Assembly (NCBI GenBank): GCA_934747265.1
Contig: CAKVGI010000006.1
Coordinates: 1 to 64,000, forward strand
Direction of reading: 5' to 3'
Length of the DNA: 64,000 nt
Origin: an uncultured Rickettsiales bacterium
GTDB lineage: Bacteria > Pseudomonadota > Alphaproteobacteria > Rickettsiales > UBA1997
Under the pieces are notes generated by a model. That model saw nothing but the letters and a program-made list of their open reading frames with translations, was not told the origin of the DNA and made no database searches. Position 1 is the stretch's first letter; the number at the start of each line of letters is the position of its first letter. The translations under genes and the position numbers were made by a program. Positions 54,927 to 63,862 of this stretch are shown here, in pieces.

Positions 54927-57104
54927 ATGGAACAGGATGAAGCTTTGCTAAGATCAAGCGAAGAGAAAAAAGAGGAAGAAGCAGAACCAGCTGAATTTTT
55001 TTTAGATCTTAATTGTGTCATAAAAAATGGTAATGGTGCATGTGCGATGAAATTTACTGATGGTACCACGAAATATTACGTTTTAACGCAAGATGGAGTT
55101 TTTTTTAATCTAGCAGAAGAAGAAAAAGAAAAGGTAAAGATGTTTGGATCGCTTTCTGATTCTTTTGATTCCTGTTATTTAGTTCCATCTGATGTTATTT
55201 TGGAAGTTTTTCCAGATGGAGATATTCCATTGCGCCCTTCAAATGAATACATTAATAAAATTAATAAAAGCAATGACATCGTAGAATTAAAATCCAGCAA
55301 AAAAGATGAATTTGGTAGATTTGTTTTTACAGCGACTGAATGCGTTAATGCAATAGAAAAAAAGAAAAAAAGATTAAGAGAAAAAGTAACAATATCACTA
55401 ATGACTGGATTTTTTATAGACCCTAATAGTATAGAATTTGACAATAATATAATTGGTCCGATTAATAAGAATACCGAAAAATATGATAATATCGAAAAAC
55501 ATATGCGCAAATTTACTGATGGTACCAAAGAATATTACATATTAGATGAAGAAAATAAACAATTTTATTATTCTACAAAAGAAAAAGCGGAAAAAGAAAA
55601 GACAATGATGTTTAACATTTTTCTTACTTCTATTGGTTCTTATTGTTTAGTTCCACCAAAAGTTGTTTTTGAAAAATTTTCAAATAGAATTCCAATAAAA
55701 CTTTCACAGGAAGACTTTGAGGAAATCAAAAAAGGTAATGGCGTCGTAAAATTAGAATCTAGCAAAAAAGATAAAGATGGTAAGTTTATTTTTGAAAGTG
55801 AAGAAATTATTAAAACAATAGAAGAAAAAAGAAAACAAAAAAAGGAAAGAAGACAAGCAGAAGAAGCAAAAAGGAAAGCAGAAGGAGAAGCAAGACAAAA
55901 GGAAAGACAAAAGAAAAGGAAAGAGGCAAGAAAAAGGGTAGAAGAAGAAAGAAAAAAGCAAGAAGAGACAACAAAGCTAGTACAACAAAAAGAGAAAGAA
56001 GTAAAACCAACTGGATTTTTTTTAGATCCTGATGGTGTTGTAAAATATGACAATGATAATATTGGATGTATGTTAAAATTTACTGATGGTACCACGGAAT
56101 ATTGTGTTTTATATAACGATGGAATATTTATTACTTATTCAGAAGAATTAGCAAAAAGAAAAAACGCAAAGATATGTAAAGAATTCGAAAAATATTGTGT
56201 TGATTCTGTTGGTTCCTTTTGTTTAATTCCATCTGAAGTTATTTCTAGAACATTTCCAAATAAAAATATTCCAGAAAAACTTTCATGGGAAGATTTTGAT
56301 AAAATCACCAAAAGCGATAACATCATACAATTAGAACCCTATAAAGAAAAAGGATTTATTTATAATAAGCTTATTATTACAGAGAATGAATGTATTGAAG
56401 CAATAAAAAGAAAGAAGGAAGGATTAGAAGAAACAGCGAAAAGATTTGTATCCGTTTATGCTGATGGTGGTGCAAAAACAAAAAAAGATATTTATTTTAA
56501 AGATGGTGATAAAAGATATTATTTATATAGAGTAACAGAAGACAGTAAAGTAGAACATATTAATACTGATGATTTAAAATATGACACTAGTGTTTGCGCA
56601 CATTTTTTACAAGATGGAACAATGAAAATTGATTTTAAAAATGGTCTATCATTAAATAAAAATAAAGGTAAAGAGGAAGAGAAAGAAAAAAAGGAAGATA
56701 ATTATAGTTTTTATATTAGTACTTCTGGTAATATTAGAAATATAAAAAAATCAAATGGTAAAGTTACAGGAGCTACAAAATTAGAATATGAAACAGTTGA
56801 ACATAAAAAATCTGTATTTAATGAGGAAACAGAGTGGTTTGAAGAAAAAAGTGAATTTGTTAACATTTTTACACAAGATGAAATAAAAAAGGCAGAAGAG
56901 GAAGAAAAAATAAAAACGCAAGAAAGAAAAGAAGAAAGAAAGAGACAAGAAGAAATAGTAAAGCCAACACAACAAAAAGAAGAAGAATCAAAATCCAAAA
57001 TATCAAAATCATTATCAGCATTTTCTGGTATCAATCAAAAAGAAGCTGATAACAGTCCACTTCCTTTTAAAACACAAGGAGCAACAAAGGATCTTCAACG
57101 CTAA
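54927..57104 (+). CDS. Modular charged protein, tandem paralogue 1 (unknown family)
   Basis: About 725 residues. The start at 54927 (MEQDEALL) matches the paralogue; an ATG three codons earlier is also in frame. Three copies of a module 'A' of about 130 residues (about 22-148, 160-300 and 362-503), each with the order F(F/I)xD..G..KFTDGT..YY/CVL .. SxC(Y/F)L(V/I)P.. P.., ending in a Lys/Glu helix. A Lys/Arg/Glu coiled coil (about 298-358) separates A2 and A3. Then comes one module 'B' (about 505-655, VSVYADGGAKTKKDIYFKDG .. NIFTQDEIKKAEEEE). The last 60 residues are a charged tail ending GATKDLQR. No signal peptide, membrane helix or known catalytic motif. Probably cytoplasmic or exported by a system with no N-terminal signal. 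Confidence 0.75.
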   Translation: MEQDEALLRSSEEKKEEEAEPAEFFLDLNCVIKNGNGACAMKFTDGTTKYYVLTQDGVFFNLAEEEKEKVKMFGSLSDSFDSCYLVPSDVILEVFPDGDIPLRPSNEYINKINKSNDIVELKSSKKDEFGRFVFTATECVNAIEKKKKRLREKVTISLMTGFFIDPNSIEFDNNIIGPINKNTEKYDNIEKHMRKFTDGTKEYYILDEENKQFYYSTKEKAEKEKTMMFNIFLTSIGSYCLVPPKVVFEKFSNRIPIKLSQEDFEEIKKGNGVVKLESSKKDKDGKFIFESEEIIKTIEEKRKQKKERRQAEEAKRKAEGEARQKERQKKRKEARKRVEEERKKQEETTKLVQQKEKEVKPTGFFLDPDGVVKYDNDNIGCMLKFTDGTTEYCVLYNDGIFITYSEELAKRKNAKICKEFEKYCVDSVGSFCLIPSEVISRTFPNKNIPEKLSWEDFDKITKSDNIIQLEPYKEKGFIYNKLIITENECIEAIKRKKEGLEETAKRFVSVYADGGAKTKKDIYFKDGDKRYYLYRVTEDSKVEHINTDDLKYDTSVCAHFLQDGTMKIDFKNGLSLNKNKGKEEEKEKKEDNYSFYISTSGNIRNIKKSNGKVTGATKLEYETVEHKKSVFNEETEWFEEKSEFVNIFTQDEIKKAEEEEKIKTQERKEERKRQEEIVKPTQQKEEESKSKISKSLSAFSGINQKEADNSPLPFKTQGATKDLQR

Positions 57105-57133
57105 AAACACTAGAACACTATAATAAACACTTA

Positions 57134-57420
57134 ATAATATTTTAACCCCCCTTGCCCCCCTTATCAGGGGGGGAATGAGAAGACCTTATCAGGGGGGTGA
57201 TGGAAGGAGAGCTTATCAGGGGGGGATTAGAGAGCATTATTACCAGAGAGAAAACAAGGGGATCTTATCAGGGGGGAAATGGAGGGAACATCTCTTATCG
57301 GGATGGAATATAGGGAAGCCCTTATCATAGAGAAATGAATGGATATTTTCTTAGTATTGTAGAATTAAAAGTATCCTCAACATAAAGAAAAATTAAGAGA
57401 CTCTTATACCGCAGAAAACA
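57134..57420 (+). repeat. GC-rich hairpin array of the second type, isolated (copy E)
   Basis: Only the second-type array is present, without the AT core and without the palindrome. It starts with CCCCCCTTG and a perfect hairpin (CCCCCC 57155-57160, GGGGGG 57167-57172), then TTATCAGGGGGG units spaced by GATGGA/GGAATGAGA-like stretches, decaying outwards to TTATCGGGATGG, TTATCATAGAG and TTATACCGC. It lies precisely between the two paralogues, starting at the point where their shared 3' flanks stop matching. The remaining 57421-57601 belongs to the duplicated upstream flank of paralogue 2. Confidence 0.85.
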
Positions 57421-57541
57421 AAAAAGTATTTTTAGTAGTAGTAAAGTTTATTGAAAGATAAATAAAAAGAAAAATATAAAGCTTTAAAATTCAGAAATTC
57501 ATTAAAATCTAACTTTTTTTCTCATATTTAGCAATTTTCTA

Positions 57542-57569
57542 TTGACTTTAAACCATTTTGCAATACAAT
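57542..57569 (+). promoter_or_regulatory. Promoter of the second tandem paralogue, TTGACT-16-TACAAT
   Basis: TTGACT at 57542-57547 and TACAAT at 57564-57569, spacer 16, identical to the pair before paralogue 1. The TTG of the -35 box is in frame with the gene, but it lies upstream of the transcript start and cannot be the start codon. Confidence 0.7.
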
Positions 57570-57601
57570 CATGTCATGTCAAACAAAAAAATAATAAAAA
57601 A

Positions 57602-59125
57602 ATGGAACAGAATGAAACTTTACCAAGATCAAGGGAAGGGAAAAAAGAGAAAGAAGTAAAACCAACTGGATTTTTTATAGATCATAATTGTGTCATAAAA
57701 AATGGTGATGGTACTAATAGGTATATGCCTAAATTTATTGATGGTACCACGGAATATTACGTTTTAATGAAAGATGGAGTTTTTTTAAATCTAACAGAAG
57801 AAGAAAAAGAAAAGGTAAAGATGTCTGGATCGTTTTCTGATCCTGTTGGTTCCTGTTATTTAATTCCACCCGAGGTTATTTCGGAAGTTTTTCCAAATGG
57901 AAATATTCCAATAAAGCTTCCATGGAAAGACTTTGATAAAATTAGGAAAGACAATGATATCATAAGATTAAACTCCGAAAAAAAAGAATATGGTAAGTTT
58001 ATTTTTGAAAGTGAAGAAATTATTAAAACAATAGAAGAAAAAAGAAAACAAGAAAAAGAAAAAAGATTTGTATCCGTTTATTCTGATGGTGGTGAAAAAA
58101 CAAAAGGAGATATTTATTTTAAAGATGATAAAGGTACAAAATATTATTTATATAAAGCAACAGATGATGATAAAGTGGAACGTATCAATACTGATGATTT
58201 GAAATATGACGCTAGTGTTCATATGTATCGTTCAACACAAGATGGAACAATAAAAATTGATTTTACAAATGGTCTATCATTAATGGAAGATGATAATATT
58301 TATATTAGTACTTCTGATGATATTAGAACTATAAAAAAATCAAATGATGAAGTTACAGAAGCTGCAAAATTAGAATATAGAACAGTTAGACATAAAAAAT
58401 CTGTATTTAATGAGGAAAAAAAGTATTTTGAAAAAAAAATTGAATTGGTTAATATTTTTACACAAGATGAAATAAAAAAGGCAGAAGAGGAAGAAAAAGC
58501 AACAAGAAGATTAGTAACTATTTACGCTAATGATAGCGGAGAAGTAAAACAAGATGTTTATCTTAAAGCTAATAAAAATGATAAGAAATATTATTTGTAT
58601 AAAGTAACAGAAGGTGGAAAAATAGAACATATTAATACTAGTGATTTAGACCACTTATCAAAAATAAAAAACAATAAAATAGAGTTTATTGATCTTAGTA
58701 ATTTGAACCGTGAACATTCAATTATAAAGAAAGATGATGTAATAACGGAAATTGTTTCTAAAGATATACTAGAGTTAAAAGGAATTATTTATAATATTTG
58801 TATTAGTACTTCTGATGATGCTAGTACTATACAACTTCGTCCTTTTGGTAAAATCATAGGAGCTACAGAATTAAAATTCGGAAGAATTGGAGGGATTATA
58901 CCTGGTTGTACTATTGACAATGAGTATATAGAAAAAGCAATAGTAGCAGAAGAAGAAAGAAAGAGACAAGAAGAAATATCAAAGCCAACACAACAAAAAG
59001 AAGAAGAAACAAAATCCAAAATATCAAAATCATTATCAGCATTTTCTGGTATCAATCAAAAAGAAGCTGATAACAGTCCACTTCCTTTTAAAACACAAGG
59101 AGCAACAAAGGATCTTCAACGCTAA
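57602..59125 (+). CDS. Modular charged protein, tandem paralogue 2 (unknown family)
   Basis: 507 residues from the ATG at 57602 (MEQNETLPRSREGKKEKEVK), aligned with the start of paralogue 1. One module A (about 20-145) and two modules B (about 155-300 and 302-446, the second diverged), then the same charged tail of about 60 residues, nearly identical to paralogue 1 and ending GATKDLQR. So the pair differs in module number (A-A-A-B versus A-B-B) but keeps both ends. The 40 bases after the stop are also identical to those after paralogue 1. Module A in this copy is closest to A1 and A3 of paralogue 1. No signal peptide or known enzyme motif. Confidence 0.75.
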   Translation: MEQNETLPRSREGKKEKEVKPTGFFIDHNCVIKNGDGTNRYMPKFIDGTTEYYVLMKDGVFLNLTEEEKEKVKMSGSFSDPVGSCYLIPPEVISEVFPNGNIPIKLPWKDFDKIRKDNDIIRLNSEKKEYGKFIFESEEIIKTIEEKRKQEKEKRFVSVYSDGGEKTKGDIYFKDDKGTKYYLYKATDDDKVERINTDDLKYDASVHMYRSTQDGTIKIDFTNGLSLMEDDNIYISTSDDIRTIKKSNDEVTEAAKLEYRTVRHKKSVFNEEKKYFEKKIELVNIFTQDEIKKAEEEEKATRRLVTIYANDSGEVKQDVYLKANKNDKKYYLYKVTEGGKIEHINTSDLDHLSKIKNNKIEFIDLSNLNREHSIIKKDDVITEIVSKDILELKGIIYNICISTSDDASTIQLRPFGKIIGATELKFGRIGGIIPGCTIDNEYIEKAIVAEEERKRQEEISKPTQQKEEETKSKISKSLSAFSGINQKEADNSPLPFKTQGATKDLQR

Positions 59126-59166
59126 AAACACTAGAACACTATAATAAACACTTAATAATATTAAAA

Positions 59167-59199
59167 AAAATAGTCAATTCAAATTGAATTGACTATTTT
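59167..59199. terminator. Bidirectional terminator between paralogue 2 and gap
   Basis: AAAATAGTCAATTCAA (59167-59182) and TTGAATTGACTATTTT (59184-59199) form a perfect 16-pair inverted repeat with U-rich ends on both strands. It serves the convergent paralogue 2 and gap transcripts. Paralogue 1 lacks this hairpin and has repeat array E at the same place. Confidence 0.8.
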
Positions 59200-59219
59200 A
59201 TAGTGATATCTGTAAAATA

Positions 59220-60233
59220 TTATTTCCAAATGGTACATAAATCTAACATTCTGTTAGAATAACCCCATTCGTTATCATACCAAGCACCAACTCTTACAAA
59301 TTTTTTGTTAAGAACTTTTGTTTGTGATACATCAAAGCTTGAACTATGTGGATTACCCATCATATCAATAGATACAACTGGATCTGTAATTACTTCTAAT
59401 ACACCGCGCATATCTGCATGTGAAGCATATTCTTTAACTGCATTATTAACCTCTTCAGCAGTTGTTTCTTTCTTTGATACAAAACTTAAATCAACAAAAG
59501 ATACATCTGGGGTTGGAACTCTGATTGAAACACCATCCAATTTTCCTTTTAATTGAGGTAATACCAAAGCAACAGCTTTTGCAGCACCAGTTGAAGTAGG
59601 AATCATAGATAAAGCGCCAGCTCTTGCTCTTCTCATATCTCTATGTGATTTATCCAAAATATTTTGATCGTTTGTATATGCGTGAATTGTTGTCATATGA
59701 CCTTCTTCAATACCAAATACAGCATCCAAAATTTTAGCCAAAGGAGCTAAACAGTTTGTTGTACATGAAGCATTAGAAATAATTTTATCCTCTGCTGTTA
59801 ATTGATTATCATTTACACCATAAACTATTGTTTTTACTTGATCTGGTGTTTTTGTAGGAGCTGACATCATAACTTTTTTAGCGCCAGCGTTGATATGTGG
59901 TTGCGCTAATTCAGCTGTTAAGAATAAACCTGTACATTCTAAAACTATATCAACATTTAATTCTTTCCAAGGCAAATTATTTGCATCTCTTTCTGAAACA
60001 ACTTTAATTTTTTTACCATCAATAACTATTGAATCGCCTTCAATTTTTGCATCGTGTTTAAAAGTTCCATGAACTGAATCGTATTTTAATAAATAAAGAT
60101 TTGTTTCCAATGGAGCTAAATCATTAATAGCAACAACTTCTAAATCTTTATATTTTTCTGGATTTTCAAAAAATGCTCTCAAAACACATCTTCCAATTCT
60201 TCCAAAACCATTAATAGCAATTTTTTTTGTCAT
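59220..60233 (-). CDS. gap: Glyceraldehyde-3-phosphate dehydrogenase
   Basis: NAD-dependent enzyme of glycolysis/gluconeogenesis. The N-terminal Rossmann fold starts KIAINGFGRIGRCVLRAF. The active-site Cys157 lies in SNASCTTNCLAP, with catalytic His in TTIHAYTNDQ, and the C-terminus has the WYDNEWGYSNRM signature. Asp at the INDLA position favours NAD over NADP. The length of 337 is normal. The gene indicates at least part of central carbon metabolism is kept, unlike in Rickettsia proper. The IalB-like gene lies 27 bases upstream in the same direction. Confidence 0.97.
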   Translation of the reverse strand: MTKKIAINGFGRIGRCVLRAFFENPEKYKDLEVVAINDLAPLETNLYLLKYDSVHGTFKHDAKIEGDSIVIDGKKIKVVSERDANNLPWKELNVDIVLECTGLFLTAELAQPHINAGAKKVMMSAPTKTPDQVKTIVYGVNDNQLTAEDKIISNASCTTNCLAPLAKILDAVFGIEEGHMTTIHAYTNDQNILDKSHRDMRRARAGALSMIPTSTGAAKAVALVLPQLKGKLDGVSIRVPTPDVSFVDLSFVSKKETTAEEVNNAVKEYASHADMRGVLEVITDPVVSIDMMGNPHSSSFDVSQTKVLNKKFVRVGAWYDNEWGYSNRMLDLCTIWK

Positions 60234-60260
60234 ATTAAACCTATTAATTTATTAATAAAA

Positions 60261-60788
60261 CTATTGTTTATCAGACATTTTTGAGTCATAATAAACAAGT
60301 AATTTAGAAAACTCTGCCAAAGAAATTTTAGCAGTAATTTCCTTTATCCCGCTTGCAACTTTTAAATCACGAACGGTAAACCTAATATACATATTTTGTC
60401 CATTTTTTAATTGATTTAGCATCATTTTTTGTTCTGTTGGTGAAAATGGAATAACTCCATAATTAGCTCTTTTTTCTATTATATCGGAAATAATAAGTGG
60501 ATTTTTATCTATTCTAACCTTAACATTCGTTGTTTCAAGGGCCGATGGTATCATAATTACCACTTGATTTGCCACCCTATTATTTGGTTGTATATAAACC
60601 GAAGATGTATCGCTATAAAATGTTGTAAAAACCTTACAACTACTATTTTCAAGCATAACATCCTCTTCGCACAAAATTGTCCAATCTCCAAATTTCTTTT
60701 CATCTACTATAATATTATCTATTATTTCAGCATGTACTGAAAAACAAACAAGACAATAAAATAAAATAGAGAGACAAAATTTATTCAT
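60261..60788 (-). CDS. Invasion-associated locus B (IalB) family protein
   Basis: 175 residues with a signal peptide (MNKFCLSILFYCLVCFSVHA). The mature part starts with the IalB hallmark FGDWTILCEE and keeps a second Cys (SSCKVF), which would form the family disulfide. The family is named after Bartonella IalB, involved in erythrocyte invasion, but it is common in non-pathogenic alphaproteobacteria and its molecular role is unclear. It precedes gap by 27 bases and may share its transcript. Confidence 0.8.
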   Translation of the reverse strand: MNKFCLSILFYCLVCFSVHAEIIDNIIVDEKKFGDWTILCEEDVMLENSSCKVFTTFYSDTSSVYIQPNNRVANQVVIMIPSALETTNVKVRIDKNPLIISDIIEKRANYGVIPFSPTEQKMMLNQLKNGQNMYIRFTVRDLKVASGIKEITAKISLAEFSKLLVYYDSKMSDKQ

Positions 60789-60957
60789 ATTTGCTAAATT
60801 AAATCACTTATAACAACTAATATCTTATTTATTTAAAAAGTAAAGTTTTTTTAAAACAATATAATAAATTTTTATTTTTTTTCATATTATAAATAATTTA
60901 TCTTGATTTTTATTTCAATTTTTATACACATAAAATATATATAAATAAATACTTAAC

Positions 60958-61689
60958 ATGCTTAAAATCATATTTTTAATATTTATTATTTTTATTAGTT
61001 CTTGTAAAAAATACGATAAAAATACTGAAATTTTTATGACTTTACTATCAAGAGAAGAATATTTAAAAGAAAAAGATCCCAAAAGAGTATTTAACCCAAA
61101 TTCTGCAATGCTAATTGCTACACTACCAAATAAAATTGGCAATATGTTTTCAACTTATGAGGTTAGTGATTTTGAAATTATGAAAAATGGACTAGGTTAT
61201 TCCAAAAGATATAAAAATAATTTAGTTAGAAAAGGATATTGGATAGATGTTTTTGCTTATAATAATGCAATAGATAAAATTCCAGATGATATTGATAATA
61301 ATATTATAAAAAAGATATATAATCAGGAAAGACAATTTATTTTAACAACTTATCAAAATTCAAGAATATTGGAAAATAATATTATTATTTTTAATTCACC
61401 ATCTAATAAAAATTTTACTATGTATGAAACCATTTTTGAATATTTTGATATACAAAATAAAGAAAAATTAAAAATGTTTTTATATTTTACAGTAGTTCAA
61501 GATTCTTTTTTAAAAATAAGAATTACATATAAAATAGGCTCAAATGAACCTTTTATTTTCAAAGATAAAGAACTTTTTCTAAAAGATTTTGGATATTATT
61601 TTGCAGAAGGTATGTCTCTCAAAGATTTTAATAATTTTAAAAAATTAAAAACAGACAATTCAACAACAATGCAAAGAATAAGAAAATAA
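60958..61689 (+). CDS. Lipoprotein of unknown function
   Basis: 243 residues. A lipoprotein signal FIIFISSCKK places the lipidated Cys at about residue 16. The mature domain is polar with aromatic-rich strands (SKRYKNNLVRKGYWIDVFAY), without recognised motifs. It is divergent from ialB, with 170 AT-rich bases between, and followed by the M15 gene after about 65 bases. Confidence 0.7.
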   Translation: MLKIIFLIFIIFISSCKKYDKNTEIFMTLLSREEYLKEKDPKRVFNPNSAMLIATLPNKIGNMFSTYEVSDFEIMKNGLGYSKRYKNNLVRKGYWIDVFAYNNAIDKIPDDIDNNIIKKIYNQERQFILTTYQNSRILENNIIIFNSPSNKNFTMYETIFEYFDIQNKEKLKMFLYFTVVQDSFLKIRITYKIGSNEPFIFKDKELFLKDFGYYFAEGMSLKDFNNFKKLKTDNSTTMQRIRK

Positions 61690-61753
61690 ATTATATCCTT
61701 CCACTACTCATAAAAATAATATAGTATTAGAAAAGTTAAACTGTTATTTATAT

Positions 61754-62137
61754 ATGTTTAAATTTTCTACAAAAAGTGAACAGTTGCTTAATACTGTTTA
61801 TAAGGAACTTAATATATTAGCACATGAAGTAATTAAAATTTCACCAATAGATTTTTCTATAACGGAAGGTTTTAGGGACAGAATGAAGCAAAAAGAATTA
61901 TATAATGAAGGCAAGAGTAAAACACTTAAAAGTAAACATTGTGAATGCAAGGCCATTGATATTATGTGTTGTAAAGAAGGATACAAAGAACCATTAAGAG
62001 ATATTTATATTGTGATAGGTTTATTTTTAGCAAAAGCAAAAGAACTAAATATAAATATAAGAGTTGGAGCATTATGGGATAATAATTCAACAAAAAATAA
62101 CAATTTTATTGATGCTTTTCATATAGAATTAATATAA
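61754..62137 (+). CDS. M15-family peptidase (endolysin-like, L-Ala-D-Glu / D-Ala-D-Ala type)
   Basis: A 127-residue single-domain protein. Zinc-ligand set visible: His62 and Asp69 in SKHCECKAIDI and His123 in DAFHIEL. ITEGFRDRMKQKELYNEGKS matches the 'GFR..eQ..LY.qGkS' start of the family. The same small domain is found in phage endolysins and some bacterial cell-wall peptidases. It has no signal peptide. No holin, portal or other phage gene is near, so it is an isolated or domesticated copy. The mature target, if any, would be peptidoglycan stem peptides. Confidence 0.75.
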   Translation: MFKFSTKSEQLLNTVYKELNILAHEVIKISPIDFSITEGFRDRMKQKELYNEGKSKTLKSKHCECKAIDIMCCKEGYKEPLRDIYIVIGLFLAKAKELNINIRVGALWDNNSTKNNNFIDAFHIELI

Positions 62138-62286
62138 GAATTAATAAAAATTATCAAAGATTTTTATAATAATTATTATGCAATCACAAGAAATATAGCT
62201 ATAATACAATCATAAAAACACAGCTATAAACATCAAAATTATAAAAGAAAGCTAAAAATTACAGAAATTTCATTAATTTGATTATC

Positions 62287-62361
62287 TGGCTCCACGAGCA
62301 GGGATCGAACCTGCGACCAATTGATTAACAGTCAACTGCTCTACCGCTGAGCTATCGTGGA
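62287..62361 (-). tRNA. tRNA-Asn (anticodon GTT)
   Basis: A cloverleaf on the minus strand: acceptor TCCACGA/TCGTGGA, D-arm GCTCAGCGGTAGAGC, anticodon stem GTTGA/TCAAT with loop CTGTTAA (anticodon at 62327-62329), T-arm GCAGGTTCGATCCTGC, discriminator G and encoded CCA. Confidence 0.96.
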
Positions 62362-62620
62362 ATACCCTTAACCATTTTAAAGAAAGTTTTTTTATTTGCA
62401 AGCATTTTTTAAAAAATTTTATTAATTGTTTTTATCAATTACAAAGCAGTCTAAAATTATTAAATATTTTAGCATTTTTTATTCCAATAAATACAAAATG
62501 AAAATATATTTAATGATAATTTACTCCCAAAAAATCATTATGTTAATATAAAATTATTTTTTGTATTTACTTTTTATTTTGGCTTTTTATAATTCTTAGT
62601 GTAGTAAAAATTTTTAAATA

Positions 62621-63859
62621 ATGGAAAAGCAATATCAAGTTTTAGCAAGAAAATATAGACCTCAAAATTTTTCCGAGTTAGTAGGTCAACCTGCATTAGT
62701 TCAGACTTTAAGTAATGAAATAAAAAATAATAAAATACATCATGCTTTTATATTAACTGGTATTAGAGGTATTGGAAAAACTACAACAGCTAGATTAATT
62801 GCAAAATCTTTAAATTGCTCACACAGCGATGGAGCAACAATTAACGCTTGCGGTGAATGTGAACATTGCAAAGCTATTGCAAACTCTTGTGATCAAGATG
62901 TTATAGAATTTGATGCTGCAAGCCATACAGGTGTTGATGATATTAGACAAATAATTGAAAGTACCGCCTATGGTCCAGTTAATTCCAGATATAAAATTTT
63001 TATAATAGACGAAGTTCACATGCTTTCTAAAAGTGCTTTTAATGCTTTATTAAAAACGCTTGAAGAACCACCTGCATATATTAAATTTATTTTCGCTACT
63101 ACAGAAATTAGGAAAGTTCCAATTACGATTTTATCTAGATGCCAAAGATTTGATTTAAGAAGATTAAGCTTTGATGAAATAAAAGAACATATTTCTAATA
63201 TTTGCAAAAAAGAAGGTTATGAGGCAGAAGATGGTGCTTTATCAATTTTAGCTAGTTTTTCCGAAGGTTCAGCAAGAGATAGCTTGTCATTATTGGATAG
63301 AGCTTTAAGTCATAATAATTACGAGAAACTCCTAACGGAAAAAAGCGTTTCAGAAATGTTAGGTTTAAGCAGTAAGAAAAATATATATGACCTATTCATA
63401 AGCATGCTTGAAGGTGATGTAAATAAAGCTCTAACTCAATTTGAAAATATTTATTCATATTCTCTTGATATTGGTGCATTAATGCAAGATTTGCTTAATG
63501 TAAATCACAATATGATTATGGCAAAAACTTTAAATAATTTTTTTGAAACCGTACACTTACCAAGTGATCAAGTGGAAATTATAAAAAATACTTCACAAAA
63601 ATTAAATATAAGTTCATTACTAAGAGTTTGGAAATTGCTACTAAAAGGTGAATCAGAATTAAAAAATAATTTTGATGCGAAGAAAATTATGGATATGATA
63701 ATAGTTAATGTATGTTATGGAAGTAGATTACCTACACTCAGCGAGGTATTAAATAAACAGAATTTAGAAAATCAAATAATTGAAAATAAATCGCAAGAAA
63801 ATAATGCTGAACTTATTGAAAATATTACAAATTTATTTGACGGAGCAAAGGTTTTATAG
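62621..63859 (+). CDS. dnaX: DNA polymerase III subunit gamma/tau
   Basis: Clamp-loader ATPase. N-terminal RARKYRPQNFSELVGQ, Walker A LTGIRGIGKTTTARLIAKSL (about 45-64), the zinc module NCSHSDGATINACGECEHCK (Cys positions about 65-86), Walker B IFIIDEVHMLS and sensor region. Domain III (about 245-370) follows and the protein ends at residue 412 without the extended tau domains IV-V that bind the helicase and polymerase. The length is close to that of E. coli gamma, not tau. An alternative is that the tau part is lost in this lineage. A short gene follows two bases later. Confidence 0.93.
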   Translation: MEKQYQVLARKYRPQNFSELVGQPALVQTLSNEIKNNKIHHAFILTGIRGIGKTTTARLIAKSLNCSHSDGATINACGECEHCKAIANSCDQDVIEFDAASHTGVDDIRQIIESTAYGPVNSRYKIFIIDEVHMLSKSAFNALLKTLEEPPAYIKFIFATTEIRKVPITILSRCQRFDLRRLSFDEIKEHISNICKKEGYEAEDGALSILASFSEGSARDSLSLLDRALSHNNYEKLLTEKSVSEMLGLSSKKNIYDLFISMLEGDVNKALTQFENIYSYSLDIGALMQDLLNVNHNMIMAKTLNNFFETVHLPSDQVEIIKNTSQKLNISSLLRVWKLLLKGESELKNNFDAKKIMDMIIVNVCYGSRLPTLSEVLNKQNLENQIIENKSQENNAELIENITNLFDGAKVL

Positions 63860-63862
63860 TAT

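Noticed and set aside
57542..57601. TTG start at 57542 for the second paralogue
   Set aside because: The TTG is part of the -35 box TTGACT that is conserved ahead of both paralogues, and the extra residues have no counterpart in paralogue 1.
61754..62361. Prophage remnant around the M15 peptidase and tRNA-Asn
   Set aside because: No integrase, att-like direct repeat or second phage gene was found in the neighbourhood.
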